A stretch of DNA of 47,177 nucleotides from Chara braunii (Eukaryota > Streptophyta > Charophyceae > Charales > Characeae), in contig BFEA01000010.1 in the NCBI GenBank assembly GCA_003427395.1, forward strand, positions 2,545,520 through 2,592,696, in the 5' to 3' direction. Position numbers and translations under genes: made by a program. Below, piece by piece: positions 19,261-31,354 of the stretch. The first letter of the stretch is position 1. Every line of letters starts with the position of its first letter. The notes beneath the pieces were generated by a model. That model was not told where the DNA came from. It did no database searches and saw only the letters and a list, made by a program, of their open reading frames with translations.

Positions 19261-21332
19261 AGGAAAGGGTCAGTCACAATATTTGTTTTCCACGATGATG
19301 TAACACTTGAGATATTCGCAGGATGGAAAAGATAATTTTTTTTGCCCGTAAGCTAGGATGGGATGCGCCCTCGTGATCAAGAAGAGTTTGAAGGGGCCAA
19401 GGGACGAGGGGCCAGTGAGGAAAGATGAGCCGTGTCAAGAGAAACTGTGTATATAGGGTGTATGCATAGTAAAAGATGGTGAATTGGTCCTATAGGTCAC
19501 TTTTTGGGTGTGAACCGGATTATGCGTTGTCCTTCATGTATTGACAAAGGCAAGACAGGTTGATGGGGACCACTGTTGCTACCTCTCGCGCGAGCTATTC
19601 TGAGATGTTCAGTACTAGCTGAGACACTGGGATAAGGACCAAAGGAAACAACCTTGAGGAGACTATGAGAGGGCTAGATTTTGTTTTATAACTATTGCAA
19701 GTATCTCGTCCAAATGAAGAGTTGGCTCGATGGTGAACGAGTTGTGGTAAGATTCTCAGAAATGGCTAAGGAACCCATAGGCAGAGGAGCATAAAATGCC
19801 CTTCCCTGGAGCCTAATCCAACCAAGTCAGAGTCATGTCGAGAGTGAGCAAGAGTGAAAAGGACAGAAGGGTCCGTGTTTGAACTATGGTTGAACGACCA
19901 GGTGGGCTAGTGTTGCCTTAGGAAGAAAGCCTCGGTCTGAGCACTAGACGCTAAGTCGAATGTATGCATGAGATTATTAGGAACAACGAATTGTATTGAG
20001 AAAGGATGAAAGATATCGCACGCATAAGACTGTAAAAGATGACCATCTTCTAACCCCGAAGACAAAGATGGGATCTGTGTCCTCGAGGCCCACCCCCTCG
20101 GGCGCTAACATTCAAATGAATAAGGACGACTCTAACAAGGTTATTCGATTGAAATGAATAAGAACGACCCTGACAAGGTCGTTCGATTGAGATTGAAAAG
20201 AATGACCCTGATAAGGTTGTTCGACCGCAAATGAAAAAAATGGCCCCTAATAAGGGTCATTTTGAGAAATGTTACAAGGGTCCCCTTGCATGGCTGAGTG
20301 AGATGGATTGAGCATGAAAGATCTGGAGTTTGCATTTGGGAATTGCTTGAGGATTGGAAATTGCATTGCATATCAAGGGACCCTAGGCGGACTGGAAAAG
20401 ACATGGAAATGGCATTAGAATGATTTTGCTTTTTTTTATAGCCTTAGGCCTCATCATGAGGGGGATAGTGGTGCATGCACCGCGACCTCGGGACCTCTAC
20501 CCCGTAGGGAAATGTCCAAGCGCGACCTGCCCCTCGTAAGTTGGGCACCAGGTTAAAGGATCAAGGTATCGGTCACGGTACTCGACATCCGGAACCAGCT
20601 CCGACAATGAGCTCTAGTTGGAAGGTTCAAATTGCGCCTCGCATTGAGTTCCTAAAAAGTCCAGGGCGCCGAGATGGGCCGAAAAGTTGCTCTTCTGAGG
20701 CTTGATGACCCTCTCTAACCACACGTCACGCCGTTGAAGGCGGTCTGGCTGTTTGGGATGGACCTAGACTGCTCGCACTAAGTCAAGTAGCACTGTCCAC
20801 AGGGAAGGTCGGGGCGAGGTACCGGATGGAGTCCGCCACCGCCACAGGGCATTGACACCGCCCTATCGGAGCATTACAACCGTTCCGGGGACTTACCGCG
20901 AAGTCTTCGTAACTGCACTCGCAAACTAATAGAGAGCCCAAACTCTCTTGAGAAGGAAGAGGCCGGATTCATAAAACTTACCACTTGGGAGGAACAATTC
21001 GCGAGGGAGCCACTTATGGCATGATGGGGTCCTGGGAGGTGTGGACTAGACCCGCCCAACAGATACGAGGAGGTACCTCGATGATGATGCCCATCTCCAA
21101 AGAAGTGGCCGCCAGACTAGAGTAGAGGATGGGGTGAGTTATCAGCAGGGGGAGGACTGATCACCCTTCATTTTTTGGGGCCAATGGGCCGGCATCCATC
21201 TACTTAGTTGGCAGGCAAGGTCTCTGTACCTCCAAGTGAGAACCAGTTGTGCGATGGGGACATCGCGATTGAATTGGGGGAAGGTGTGCCATCTACCTAA
21301 GAACAAAGTGTGCGAAAGGAACAACAGGCAAA

Positions 21333-21900
21333 TGTATGTGGAAATGACTAAGCTGGGCCTCAGAAAAGCCTGGCAAGATGCCCGTGAGAAATGTATGTGG
21401 AAATGACTAAGCTGCGCCTGAGAAAAGTCTGGCAAGATGCACGTGAGAAATGTATGTAGAAGTGNNNNNNNNNNNNNNNNNNNNNNNNNNNNNNNNNNNN
21501 NNNNNNNNNNNNNNNNNNNNNNNNNNNNNNNNNNNNNNNNNNNNNNNNNNNNNNNNNNNNNNNNNNNNNTTGGGTCTAAGAAAAACCTGCCAAGATGCCC
21601 GTGAGAAATGTATGTGGAAGTGATTAAGTTGGGCCTGAGAAAAGTCTGGCAAGATGCCCGTGAGGAATGTATGTGGAAATGACTAAGTTGGGCCTGACAA
21701 AAGTCTGGCAAGATGTCCGTGAGGAATGTATGTGGAAATGACTAAGTTGGGCCTGGAAAAAGTCTGGCAAGATGTCAGTGAGAAATGTATGTGGAAATGA
21801 CTAAGCTAGGCAAGATGCCTATGAGAAATGCATGTGAAATTGATTGAGCTGGGGCCTGAGAAAAGTCTGGCAAAATGTCTATAAAAAAATGCGTATAAAA
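21333..21900. repeat. 59-bp tandem array in the 3' untranslated region, with gap
   Basis: Units contain AAATGTATGTGGAAATGACT and GAAAAGTCTGGCAAGATGCC and repeat every 59 bases. An N run at 21465-21569 hides about two units. The last units at about 21790-21900 are degenerate. A related array in the older element is at about 35850-36290, reverse complemented. Confidence 0.85.
21465..21569. other. Assembly gap (105 N)
   Basis: An N run inside the 59-bp array. Any frame reported across it is meaningless. Confidence 0.95.
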
Positions 21901-22094
21901 GTTGGTTGAATATGAAATTGAGGAAGGGATGGCAAGAAACACGGATTGCACGGACCAGGGAGCCGATTAAAAAAGACACTGAGGGTGGCTGAAGCCGGAG
22001 AGGAGACATGATCGATACATGATGGAAGGGAGATCAGTCAAGGGCATTAGGGATGGCAAGGCTCGAGGGAGAAGCATGGCCGGCAAGAGGCGGG

Positions 22095-22260
22095 AGACAA
22101 AAAGTTGAATGCACTTCAGGTGATGAATGAGACGAAAAGCTTAATGCACTTCGGGTGATGAATGAGACGAAACACTCGATGCACTTCGGGTGATGAATGA
22201 GACGAAAGAAACCGAAAAAGAACTTGATGTTCCAAGGATGATGAATGAGATGAGAGAAGA
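22095..22260. repeat. Tandem repeat of about 35-40 bp upstream of the purine tract
   Basis: ATGCACTTCGGGTGATGAAT followed by GAGACGAAA repeats three times, with a fourth degenerate copy (TTCCAAGGATGATGAATGAG). In the older element the homologous block (about 34510-34800) is expanded to about seven copies of a longer unit containing TCATTCATCACCCTTAGA. Confidence 0.75.
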
Positions 22261-22458
22261 CTGAAGGAAGTTTTAAAAAGAGAACTTGACCCCCAACACA
22301 CCCCTCCCCGCCCCAAGGAGCGGAAACTAGAAGAGACCCCGAGAAAGGAACAAGAAAAGACAAAAGGGACCCTGACAAACTAACTACCTAATACATATCA
22401 CCCCCTCTCCTTCACCTACCCTCCTGACCCCGCCTACTGATGAGGAGATCGATAATAA

Positions 22459-22470
22459 GTGGGGGGAATG
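22459..22470 (+). other. Polypurine tract
   Basis: GTGGGGGGAATG lies immediately before the 3' LTR start TGTTGGG. Purine tracts prime plus-strand DNA synthesis in LTR elements. The older element has GTGGAGGAATG at the matching position, before TGTCGGG on the minus strand (34283-34293). Confidence 0.75.
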
Positions 22471-23047
22471 TGTTGGGACCGATGAGTCCCGAATAACATC
22501 CCGACACTCGAGAGTCTGTATATAGCCAAATCGTGCACGTCAGAGAAATCTGGAGTAAGGAAACAAGAAAGAGAAAAGACAAAGGACTAAGACGGGACCG
22601 CTGGGAAGAATGATGCCCTGGGTTAAGAACCGCAAGGAAAAAGAACCGGTGACGGCAAGCAAGTAAGCGTCAGGACATGGGCGCATAGGAGCATAGCATA
22701 AGGCTAGGAGAGCTATTGGAATTCAGCATGATAAAGGCCAAGGGGCTATTAATTTGCAAATGCGGCACGGCGAACAACAAGAGAATAGGGAAGTCGAGAG
22801 GTGGACGATCCCGGTGGCCGTGGGACGCTAGAAAATAAGGGTCCAACATGGGGGTCGCCTACGACAATTAACGGAGACCACGGATTTGATGGCTCCACGG
22901 TCGGAGAAACCGGCGCACGCAAGGCCCAAGAAGCGACACGAGAAAAGGGTCATCAGAAGATGGTAGACGCCAAAGGAGCATGGGACACCTTGAGGGAGGG
23001 CATCGGGAACCACATGAGACTAAGTTTGAATAATGATATCCGGGACA

Positions 23048-23309
23048 AAGCGTCGAAGACCACCGACGGGACAAAGCGTCGAAGACCACCGACGGGACGA
23101 AGTGTCGGGGACCACCGACGAGACAAGTGTCGGGGACCACCGACGGGACGAAGTGTCGGGGACCACTGATGGGACAAGTGTTGGGGACCACCGACGGGAC
23201 AAAGCGTCGGGGACCACCGACGGGACAAGTGTCGGGGACCACCGACGGGACAAAATGTTGGGGACCGCCGACAGAAAAAGTGTCAGGGACCACCGACGCG
23301 ACAAGTGGT
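23048..23309. repeat. 25/26-bp tandem array, 10 copies (3' LTR)
   Basis: Same unit as at 2296-2586 (GACCACCGACGGGAC core), ten copies by eye, one of them GACCGCC as in the 5' LTR. Confidence 0.9.
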
Positions 23310-23479
23310 GGTGACATGTGAAGGTCCCAAGAGAAACGGCAGAGCGCCACGAGGAGAAAATAATTAAAACAAGATGCACCGGGCCAAAAATATTAGCACC
23401 ACTAGTGCAAGCACTAGTGGTAGCAAGAGGGAAGGCCAAAAGGGAAAAAAAAAAGTAAAGAAACATAAAGTGGGAGGCA

Positions 23480-23875
23480 TGGGAGCAATCCGAAAAATCT
23501 CGGATCATCCTCCCTCAAGAAAATGGAGTCAAAAGAGACTTCATGTGAAAAATAGGCCTCCCGAAAAAAATCGGAGTAAGAGGGGCTAATGTGTGACAGA
23601 AATAGAGGTAAAAGGAAGCTCTCATAGGCATGAGGGAGTCATTATTGCAGTCCGAGATATAACGGACTGCACCATCGGCATAGGGAGGGCCAAAACTAAG
23701 AGGAAGGACCTAGAAAAGGGCCTTAACGGCCACTTGACACTTGGCATGCTAGAAAAAAAAGAAAAGAAAAATGTGGGAGAAAAAGAGAAAAAAAGTGAGA
23801 GAGAGTGAGTGAGTTGGCCGTCAGTAGGGACTGCCACATGTAGGGACTGGCAGGTCCCTTGTCCAAGAAAGGAGG

Positions 23876-23907
<32 letters not shown>

Positions 23908-25940
23908 GAAAAAAGAAAAAGACCTTAACAGTGTAAAACGGTCACTTGGGGAGATACATCCGTGACCAGATACATTCTAGAATATGACGGTTGAAAAGGA
24001 CCTTGATTTTCTCTTGATTTTGCAGAGAAAATTAAGAAAAATCAAGGCCCCATGCAACCAAAATACAACGGATTACGTGGGGGAGGAGAAACACATGTTT
24101 TAGGTGAATCCGGAGTCAAAATTGAGTCCGGATGCACTTCAAAGTTAACCGTTTCTTTTTCCTTCAGTTTTGGGCAAGTTGTGTGGCAATGAGACTAGGA
24201 AATTGACCCCTACTGCAGTCCGAGTTACAACGGACTGCATGGGGAAGAAAAAACACATGTTTTAGATGCATTCACTACCAATATTGAACCCGGATGCACT
24301 TGAGAATTGAGTGCTTCATTTTTTTTCAACATGGGGCAAGTTGTGGGGCTATGGGACTAGAAAAATGACCATAATTGGAGTCCGAGAAATATCGGACTGC
24401 ATAAAGACGCCTAGGCTAAGAGAAAATGAGTCACGGCAAGCCCAAAAGGATAAGAAAAGAGTAATTTCGGCATAGGGCAAATAAAGACGGTAAACGGCAA
24501 CCGTGAGATGAGATATCGCGGCCAAGAATAATCGGCACATATGGGGCACTTAAGGAAGGGATATTGAAACCTCCAAGGACAAGGAGGTCCCAAAAATAAA
24601 AATGGGACATCATCCGGAACATTGTCAGGGACTAAGTGGGCTGAAATAAAAATAGTCGAAAAACGGGACACTCGTCGGCAGGACTACCGGCGGGATAAGA
24701 AAATGAAACTAGTACGGGGAGAGTCGCGGGGACTTGAGTTGTCCCAAGGTAACCATGAGTGAATATGAGGGATGGTCGCACAAAGCAAACGGCACCGTTG
24801 AGATCAAGATCTAGACGGTGGAGAATATTAGCACAACTAGTTCAAACACTAATGGGATCAAGTAGGAGAGTCGTGAGAGAAAAGAAAGCAAAATAATGAT
24901 GATGGAAGGTTTGCCCAGCTAGTTCGAGGTATATCGGACTGGCTAGGCATGAGAAAATAGAGCCCCAAGGGGTTTAATATGAAAAAAAGACTGTCAAAAA
25001 GAAAACGGAGCAAAGGGGGCCCAAAATTGAAACTAATGGAGACAAAATGAAGCCCCCTTACATTTTGCTCCCTTAAGTGTGGGGGCTTCATTATTGTGAT
25101 CCGAGATATAACAGTCAACTGTTGAGTCTGAATCTGGCCATAGATAAATATCTATGACGTAGAAAAAGACTCAACAACCACTTGACACTTGTCATATCAG
25201 GAAAAATAAAATAAAAAAAGAGAGAAAATGGAGGGAGAATGAGACAAAGAGCTTGAAAAGAGTGGAGAAGAATGTGCCGGTCTATTGGGACCTTCACAGT
25301 AGGGACTGGCAAGTCCCTATTAATCCCTCCAAGATGCAAGGAGGGCAATCCAGAATGCAGAGATATTGCCCTTGGGGCAATATTTCCATAAAATTTGAAT
25401 TAAAAAGACAAAATCAAAAACAAATACAAAGAAAAAATTGTCGGTTTTCTTTTGGGCTATGGATCTGAGATTCAGATTCATGGAGGAGGGAATATGGCCG
25501 TTCTTGACGAGGCCTACCCAAATAGCCAACTCCGGAATGAGTTGGCAGCCCTAAATGGAAAGAAACAAAAGAGAAAAAAAAACAAAATTGTGCATTTGGT
25601 ATAAAAAGAGGACCAAATGCACCAAAAAATTGGAAAGGTGAGCTTAGGGGCTCAAATTTAAAGCAAGGACTACTTGGGGGAAACACGGAATATTGTTGGC
25701 CTTGAATCTCAGCCAGATCCAAAGCTAAAAAAACTCTGAGGCATAGGGAAATACCTCGGCCTACAAAAAAAGGGGTAGAAACTGAAAAAATTGGGAAAAG
25801 ACTCTCTAGGCCTTTTTCTTTCAAGTGAGGCTGCCCCTTGGGCATTAGGACCCAAGGGCGCAGCATTTTGAAAATGAAAAAGAGGCTAAAGGCGGCCAAG
25901 AGTCAATCCAAGTGGGTACCAACCACTCGGACTGCATGTA
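23480..25940. repeat. Palindrome-bearing paragraph region of the 3' LTR
   Basis: Palindromes with the GCAGTCCGA/TCGGACTGC half-sites occur near 23487, 23646, 24213 and 24377, with a decayed one near 24920. The larger GGTACC-centred one lies at about 25905-25938. Positions correspond one to one with the 5' LTR set. No gene is evident. Confidence 0.7.
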
Positions 25941-26527
25941 CTTGGCCAAAATAAGGTCCGAGGACCTCCGGAAGGGACTAGTGGCTGAATTTTGCCTTGG
26001 GGGTACCTCGGTTCACCTCAAGGCGCATTGGGAGGCCCATGGGCTGGCCGGAGTGCTGGTTTCAGCCTACATAAGCTAAGGATTCAGTCCGCCACACTCA
26101 CATTTGCATGAGGAGTGCCCATGTTGCCCAAGTGAGTTCATAGGAGAAGTTTTTTCACTTGGAGAGAGGAGAGGGAAACCCCTGCTAGTTTGGGAACTTA
26201 AAGGAGACTGTGAGTTAGTGGAGGGAGCTTTAGAGGTTAGTGGTAGAAAGGCTGGCCTAGGGAGGTGATCCGCCATAGCCCCCAGACTGTGAGGAAGAGG
26301 GTGAGGCTAGAGGCAGTCTTATCTGCCCTCCTAGAGGGAGGACTCCATAGTCGTAGGGGAAGAAGCTTGCAATAACTTGGGAGAGGTTGATGGGCGGAAG
26401 GAGAAGAGGGTTTGAGGAAGAAGAAAGTCATAGCCAAGGTGATACTTGTGCAAAGAAGGGAGAAACTTCGTCAAGGTTGGTGCTCCATCTCCAAGACACT
26501 AAGGAGATGAGTGGAAAGGAGAAGATT

Positions 26528-26705
26528 TTCCTTCTTCTTCTCCTTCTCTTTCTTCTTCTTCTTCTTCTTCTCCTTCTTCCTCTTCTTCTTCTTCGTCCTC
26601 TTCCTCTTTCTCTTCTTCTTCTACTCCTTCCTCCCTTATCTTCCTTCTCTCCTTCGTCTTCTTCTTCTTCTTCTTATTATTATTATTATTTTTCTTCTTT
26701 ATTTT
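26528..26705. repeat. CTT/TTA-rich microsatellite (3' LTR)
   Basis: Imperfect CTT repeats with a short ATT run near 26675, homologous to the tract at about 5800. Confidence 0.9.
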
Positions 26706-26859
26706 CCCCCCCTTCCCTCCCTTCTCCTACTCTCCCAATGATCTCTTATCCATATCCCACCCTCTTCTTCTTCACCCCCCCTCTCTCTCTCCATAGGAAC
26801 TTTCCTAAGCTTAGAGTAGATGGTAGGGAGCCTTCTCACTAGTAATGATCCCCCAATAG

Positions 26860-28030
26860 GCTCATTCTCCACTCCCATATGACGCCACTTCCCCCATTGT
26901 GATTTCATGCATTCGAGTGAGTTTCACTCACTCTTTTCTCACTTTCTTTCAATTTCTTCACTTAGGAGCAAATCGCAACTCTTATGTTTGCTTAATCTAG
27001 TGTTTTGATGATGATTACCTCTTGTTTAGTCCATTTTTCCACTCCCATATGAAGCGTCCTTTCCCTTTCTCTCCACTTCNTTTCCCTTTCTCTCCACTTC
27101 TCCACTTAGGAGCAAATCACAACTCTTGTGTTTGCTTAATCTAGTGTTTTGATGATGATTACCTCTTGTTTAGTCTATTCATCCACGCCCATGTGAAGTG
27201 TTACTTCCCCCCCTTGTGATTTCTTGCATTTTAGAGAGTTTCAGTCACTCTTCCCTCCCTTTCTCTCCACTTCTTCACTTGGGCGCAAATCGCAACTCTT
27301 GTTTGTGTCTTCTCTAGTGTTTGGATCATGTTTCTCTCTTGTTTTGTCCTTTTCTTCACAACCATGTGAAGCGTCACTTCCCATCTTATGATTTCCTCCA
27401 TTTGAGAGAGTTTCACTCACTCTTCTCTCCCTTTCTCACTTCTTTACTTGGGAGCAAATCGCAAGTCTTGTTCGTGTTTTCTCTAGTGTTTGGCTGATGT
27501 TTCTCTCTTGCTTTGTCCTTTTCTTCACTCCCATGTGAAGCGCCACACCCCCCTTGTGATTTCATGCATTTGAGAAAAGTTCAACTCACTTTTCTCTCCC
27601 TTTCTCTCCACTTCTCCACTTGGGAGCAAATCGCAACTTTTGCTTCTGTTTTCTCTTGTGTTTGGATGATGTTTCTCTCTTGTTTTGTCCTTTTCTTCAC
27701 TCCCATGTGAAGCATCGCTTCCTACCTTGTGATTTTCTGCATTTGAGATAGTTTCACTCACTCTTCTCTTCCTTTCCCTCCACTTCTTCACTTGGGAGCA
27801 AATCGCAACTCTTGTTTGTGTTTTCTCTTGTGTTTGGATGATGTTTCTCTCTTGTTTTGTCATTTTCTTCATTCCCATGTGAAGCGTCACTTCGCACCTT
27901 GTGATTTCGTGCATTTGAGAGAGTTTCACTCACTCTTGCATCCCTTTCTCTCCACTTCTTCACTTAGGAGCAAATCGCAACTCTTGTTCATGTTTGCTCA
28001 AGTGTTTTTATGGTTCCTCTCACCTACTTC
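26860..28030. repeat. About 172-bp tandem array, about 7 copies (3' LTR)
   Basis: Same units as 6012-7370. A single N at 27080 is flanked by two exact 20-bp copies, so one unit near it is probably a joining artefact. Confidence 0.88.
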
Positions 28031-28065
28031 GCTCAGTTTTCTTACATGATGACATTCCGTTTCAG

Positions 28066-28690
28066 TCTTGGTTGCGTTCATGAGCTTCAAGCATGTGTTT
28101 GAGCAAGTCTCACTCACATGCATGACTCAACTCTCACATGATGATATTCCTTTGCATTATTGGTTGCATCCGTGAGCTACAACAATGTGTTTGAGCAAGT
28201 CTCACTTACATGCATGACTCATCTCTCACATGATGATATTCCATTGTATTCTTGATTGCCTTCATGAGCTTCAAGCATATGTTTGAGCAAGTCTCATTCA
28301 CATAAATGACCCATCTCTCACATGATGATGTTGCATTGTATTCTTGATTGCCTTCATGAGCTTCACGCATGTGTTTGAGCAAGTCTCACTCACGTGCATG
28401 ACTAGTCTCTCACGTGATGATGTTCCATTGCATTCTTGATTGCTTTCATGAGTTTCAAGCATGTGTTTAAGCAAGTCTCACTCACATGCATGGCTCATCT
28501 CTCACTTGATAATGTTCCATTGTATTCTTGATTGCCTTCATGAGCTTCAAGCATGTGTTTGAGCAAGTCTCACTCACGTGCATGACTCATCTCTCACGTG
28601 ATGATGTTCCATTGCATTCTTGATTGCTTTCATGAGCTTCAAGCATGTGTTTGAGCAAGTCTCACTCAAATGCATGACCCATCTCTCACA
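28066..28690. repeat. 92-bp tandem array, about 7 copies (3' LTR)
   Basis: TTTGAGCAAG-marked 92-bp units as at 7860-8500. Confidence 0.9.
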
Positions 28691-30390
28691 GGATAATGTT
28701 CCGATTCACAACTTGGTTGTTCCACTGCTCACATGCATGTGTTCTCACTACTCACACCCTCACTTGTTAAGTTCATGCCTTGATGATTGTCCGGTTCTCA
28801 CTTGGTCGTTCAACTACTCATATGCATGTTTTCTCGCTAGTTCCATCCTCACCTTGTCAAGTTCATGCATTTGGTAATGTTTCAATTCTCACTTGGTTGT
28901 TCAACTACTCATGTGCATGTGTTCTCACTCCTCACACCCTGATTTTGTGAAGTTCATGCATTTGGTAGCTTTCTGATTTTTACTTGGTTGTTCTACTACT
29001 TATGTGCATATGTTATCGCTAGTTTCACCCTCACTTTGTGAAGTTCATGCATTTGGTAATGTTCCGATTACCTTTGGTTATTCTACTATTCATGAACATG
29101 TGTTCTCAGTACTCACAGCCTTTGATAATGTTCGGATTCACACTCGGTTGTTCTACTACTCATGTGCACGTATTCTCACTGGTCTCATCCTCACTTTTTC
29201 TAGTTCATGCCTTTGGCAATGTTTCGATTCACACTTGGCTGTTCTACTACTCATGAACATGTGTTTTTACTACTCACGCCCTCACCTTGTCAAGTTTATG
29301 CATTTGGTAATATTTTAATTCTCACTTAGCTGTTCTACTACTAATGTGCATGTGTTCTCGCTAGTTTCACCCTCACTTTGTCAAGTTCATGCATTTGGTA
29401 ATGCTCCGATTCACACTTGGTTGTTCCCACACTCATATGCATGTATTTTCACCAGTCACACCCTCACCTTGTCAAGTTCATGCATTTGGTAATGTTCCGA
29501 TTCACAGTTGGTTGTTCCACTACTCACATGCATGTGTTCTCACTAGTCACACCCTCACTTGTCAAGTTCATGCATTTCGTAATGTTTCGATTCACACTTG
29601 GCTGTTCCACTAGTCACATGCATGTGTCTCACTAGTCACACCCTCACTTGTGAAGTTCATGCCTTGATGATTGTCCGGTTTTGACTTGGCTGTTCAACTA
29701 CTCATGCGCATGTCTTCTCACAAGTTTCACCCTCACTTTGTCAAGTTCATGCATTTGGTAATGTTCCAATTGTCACTTGGTTGTTCAACTACTCATGTGC
29801 ATGTGTTCTCACTACTCACACCCTCATTTTGCCAAGTTCATGGATATGGTAGTGCCCCGGTTCTCACTTGGTTGTTCTACTACTCATGTGCATGTGTTCT
29901 CGCTAGTTCCACCCTCACTTTGTCAAGTTCATGCCTTTGATAATATTCCAATTCACACTTGGTTGTTCTACTACTCATGTGCATGTATTTCACTAGTCTC
30001 ACCCTCACATTGTATAGTTCATGCCTTTGATAATGCTCCGATTCCCATTTGACTGTTCTATTACTCATGTGCATGTATTCTCACTAGTTCCACCCTCAGT
30101 TTGTGTAGTTCATGCCTTTGGTAATGTTCCGATTCACACTTGGTTGTTCTTATGCTCATGTTCATGTGTTTCCATCGGTTACACTCTCACTTTATCAAGT
30201 TCATGCCTTGATGATTCTCCGGTTCACACTTGGCTGGTCCACTATTCATGTGCATGTGTCCCATCCGTTACACTCTCACCTTGTCAAGTTCATGTATTTG
30301 GTAGTTGTCTGATTCTCACATAAACGTTCCACTACTCGTATTCGTGTGCTCGTACTAATCACACTCTCGTTTTATCAAGTCCATGTAACT
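28690..30390. repeat. About 91-bp tandem array, about 18 copies (3' LTR)
   Basis: AAGTTCATGC-marked units as at 8510-10400, slightly fewer copies. Confidence 0.88.
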
Positions 30391-30426
30391 AGTGATGACC
30401 GATTCGCACTTGGATGCTACTGTTGT

Positions 30427-30601
30427 GGGATGGGTGACCGGCACTTGGCTGCTACTGTTGTGGGATGGGTGACCGACACTTGGCTGCTACTAATGTGGGA
30501 TGGGTGACCGACAATTAGCTGCTACTGATGTGGGATGGGTGACCGACACTTGGCTGCTGCTGCTATGGGATGAGTGACCGATGCTTGGCTGTTATTACTG
30601 A
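30427..30601. repeat. 35-bp tandem array, 5 copies (3' LTR)
   Basis: GTGGGATGGGTGACCGACAC-type units as at 10504-10678. Confidence 0.9.
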
Positions 30602-30634
30602 AGGGGGAATTGATTAGGACTCGGAACTCCTCTT

Positions 30635-30805
30635 CTCTCTCTCCCTCTCCCTTGTCCCTCTATCGATCCTTCTCTTTCTATTCTCCCTCTCTCTCCTTCT
30701 CTCCCTCTTTCTTTCTCTCTCTCTCTCTCTCCCTCTCTTTCGTTCCATCTCTCTTTCCTTCTTTCTTTTCTTCTCTCTCTCTCTTTCTCTCTTTTCTCGC
30801 TCTTC
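30635..30805. repeat. CT-rich microsatellite (3' LTR)
   Basis: Imperfect CT/TTTC repeats matching 10710-10885. Confidence 0.9.
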
Positions 30806-31114
30806 GTCATACCCTCTCCCTCTTCCACCACTTGGCATATAACTAACCCTTCCCACTCACTTGTTACATTGTCAAGGAAACGAACAGTGAAAAGAATTTG
30901 TCGTCACTTGGCGGATAAAGTGGGCAAGGGGAGGGTTACCGGTCCCTTGCGTCGCCAAGAAGGAAGGAAAGAGACACTTGAGGGATTGAGAGGAGCCGAG
31001 TCTGAAAAAGGGCTAGAGGAAGTTGGTGCTTGAAGCAAGGTCAGTTGACTCAACCATTTCCCCGACTGCATGACTATGAGAAGAGGATGGACTGATTGAG
31101 CAAAAGGAAGGAGA

Positions 31115-31354
31115 ATGAAGAGAAGCCAAAGGAAAAGAAAGTTAGGCATGCGGAAAGGGGTATGTGTTGACCCCAATGGGGTATTGTATCGGTCTTTGCC
31201 TTTGTGTGGCATTACGCATGTGAGTAAGTCTTGGGATGCCTTGAGCGGGATCGGGTCGGGGAAGCCGGGCGGCAAAGAAAAAGGGAAGAGGGGCAAAGGG
31301 GGCTACGGAGCCCTTAGCGTAAAGTCGATCAATGAAAAAAACCTTTGTGCATGA
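31115..31354 (+). CDS. Small basic ORF in the 3' LTR, 79 codons, function unknown
   Basis: Counterpart of 11199-11438 with the same start, length and stop and about 80 percent identical residues by eye. Basic start MKRSQRKRK and GKEKGKRGKGG stretch. No family recognised; may be chance. Confidence 0.25.
   Translation: MKRSQRKRKLGMRKGVCVDPNGVLYRSLPLCGITHVSKSWDALSGIGSGKPGGKEKGKRGKGGYGALSVKSINEKNLCA

Larger units (their letters stand above)
19261..22458 (+). other. 3' untranslated region of the giant element
   Basis: About 3.2 kb before the purine tract. Much of it (about 19990-22470) matches the reverse complement of 34283-37640. No gene is supported. It contains four degenerate repeats of about 43 bp with AAGGTTGTTCGA-type words (about 20110-20250), a 59-bp array, a repeat of about 35-40 bp, and an N gap. 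Confidence 0.7.

Noticed and set aside
21142-21711. Minus-strand ORF with repeated QAQLSHFHIH
   Set aside because: 59-bp array translated through an N gap; not a protein gene.
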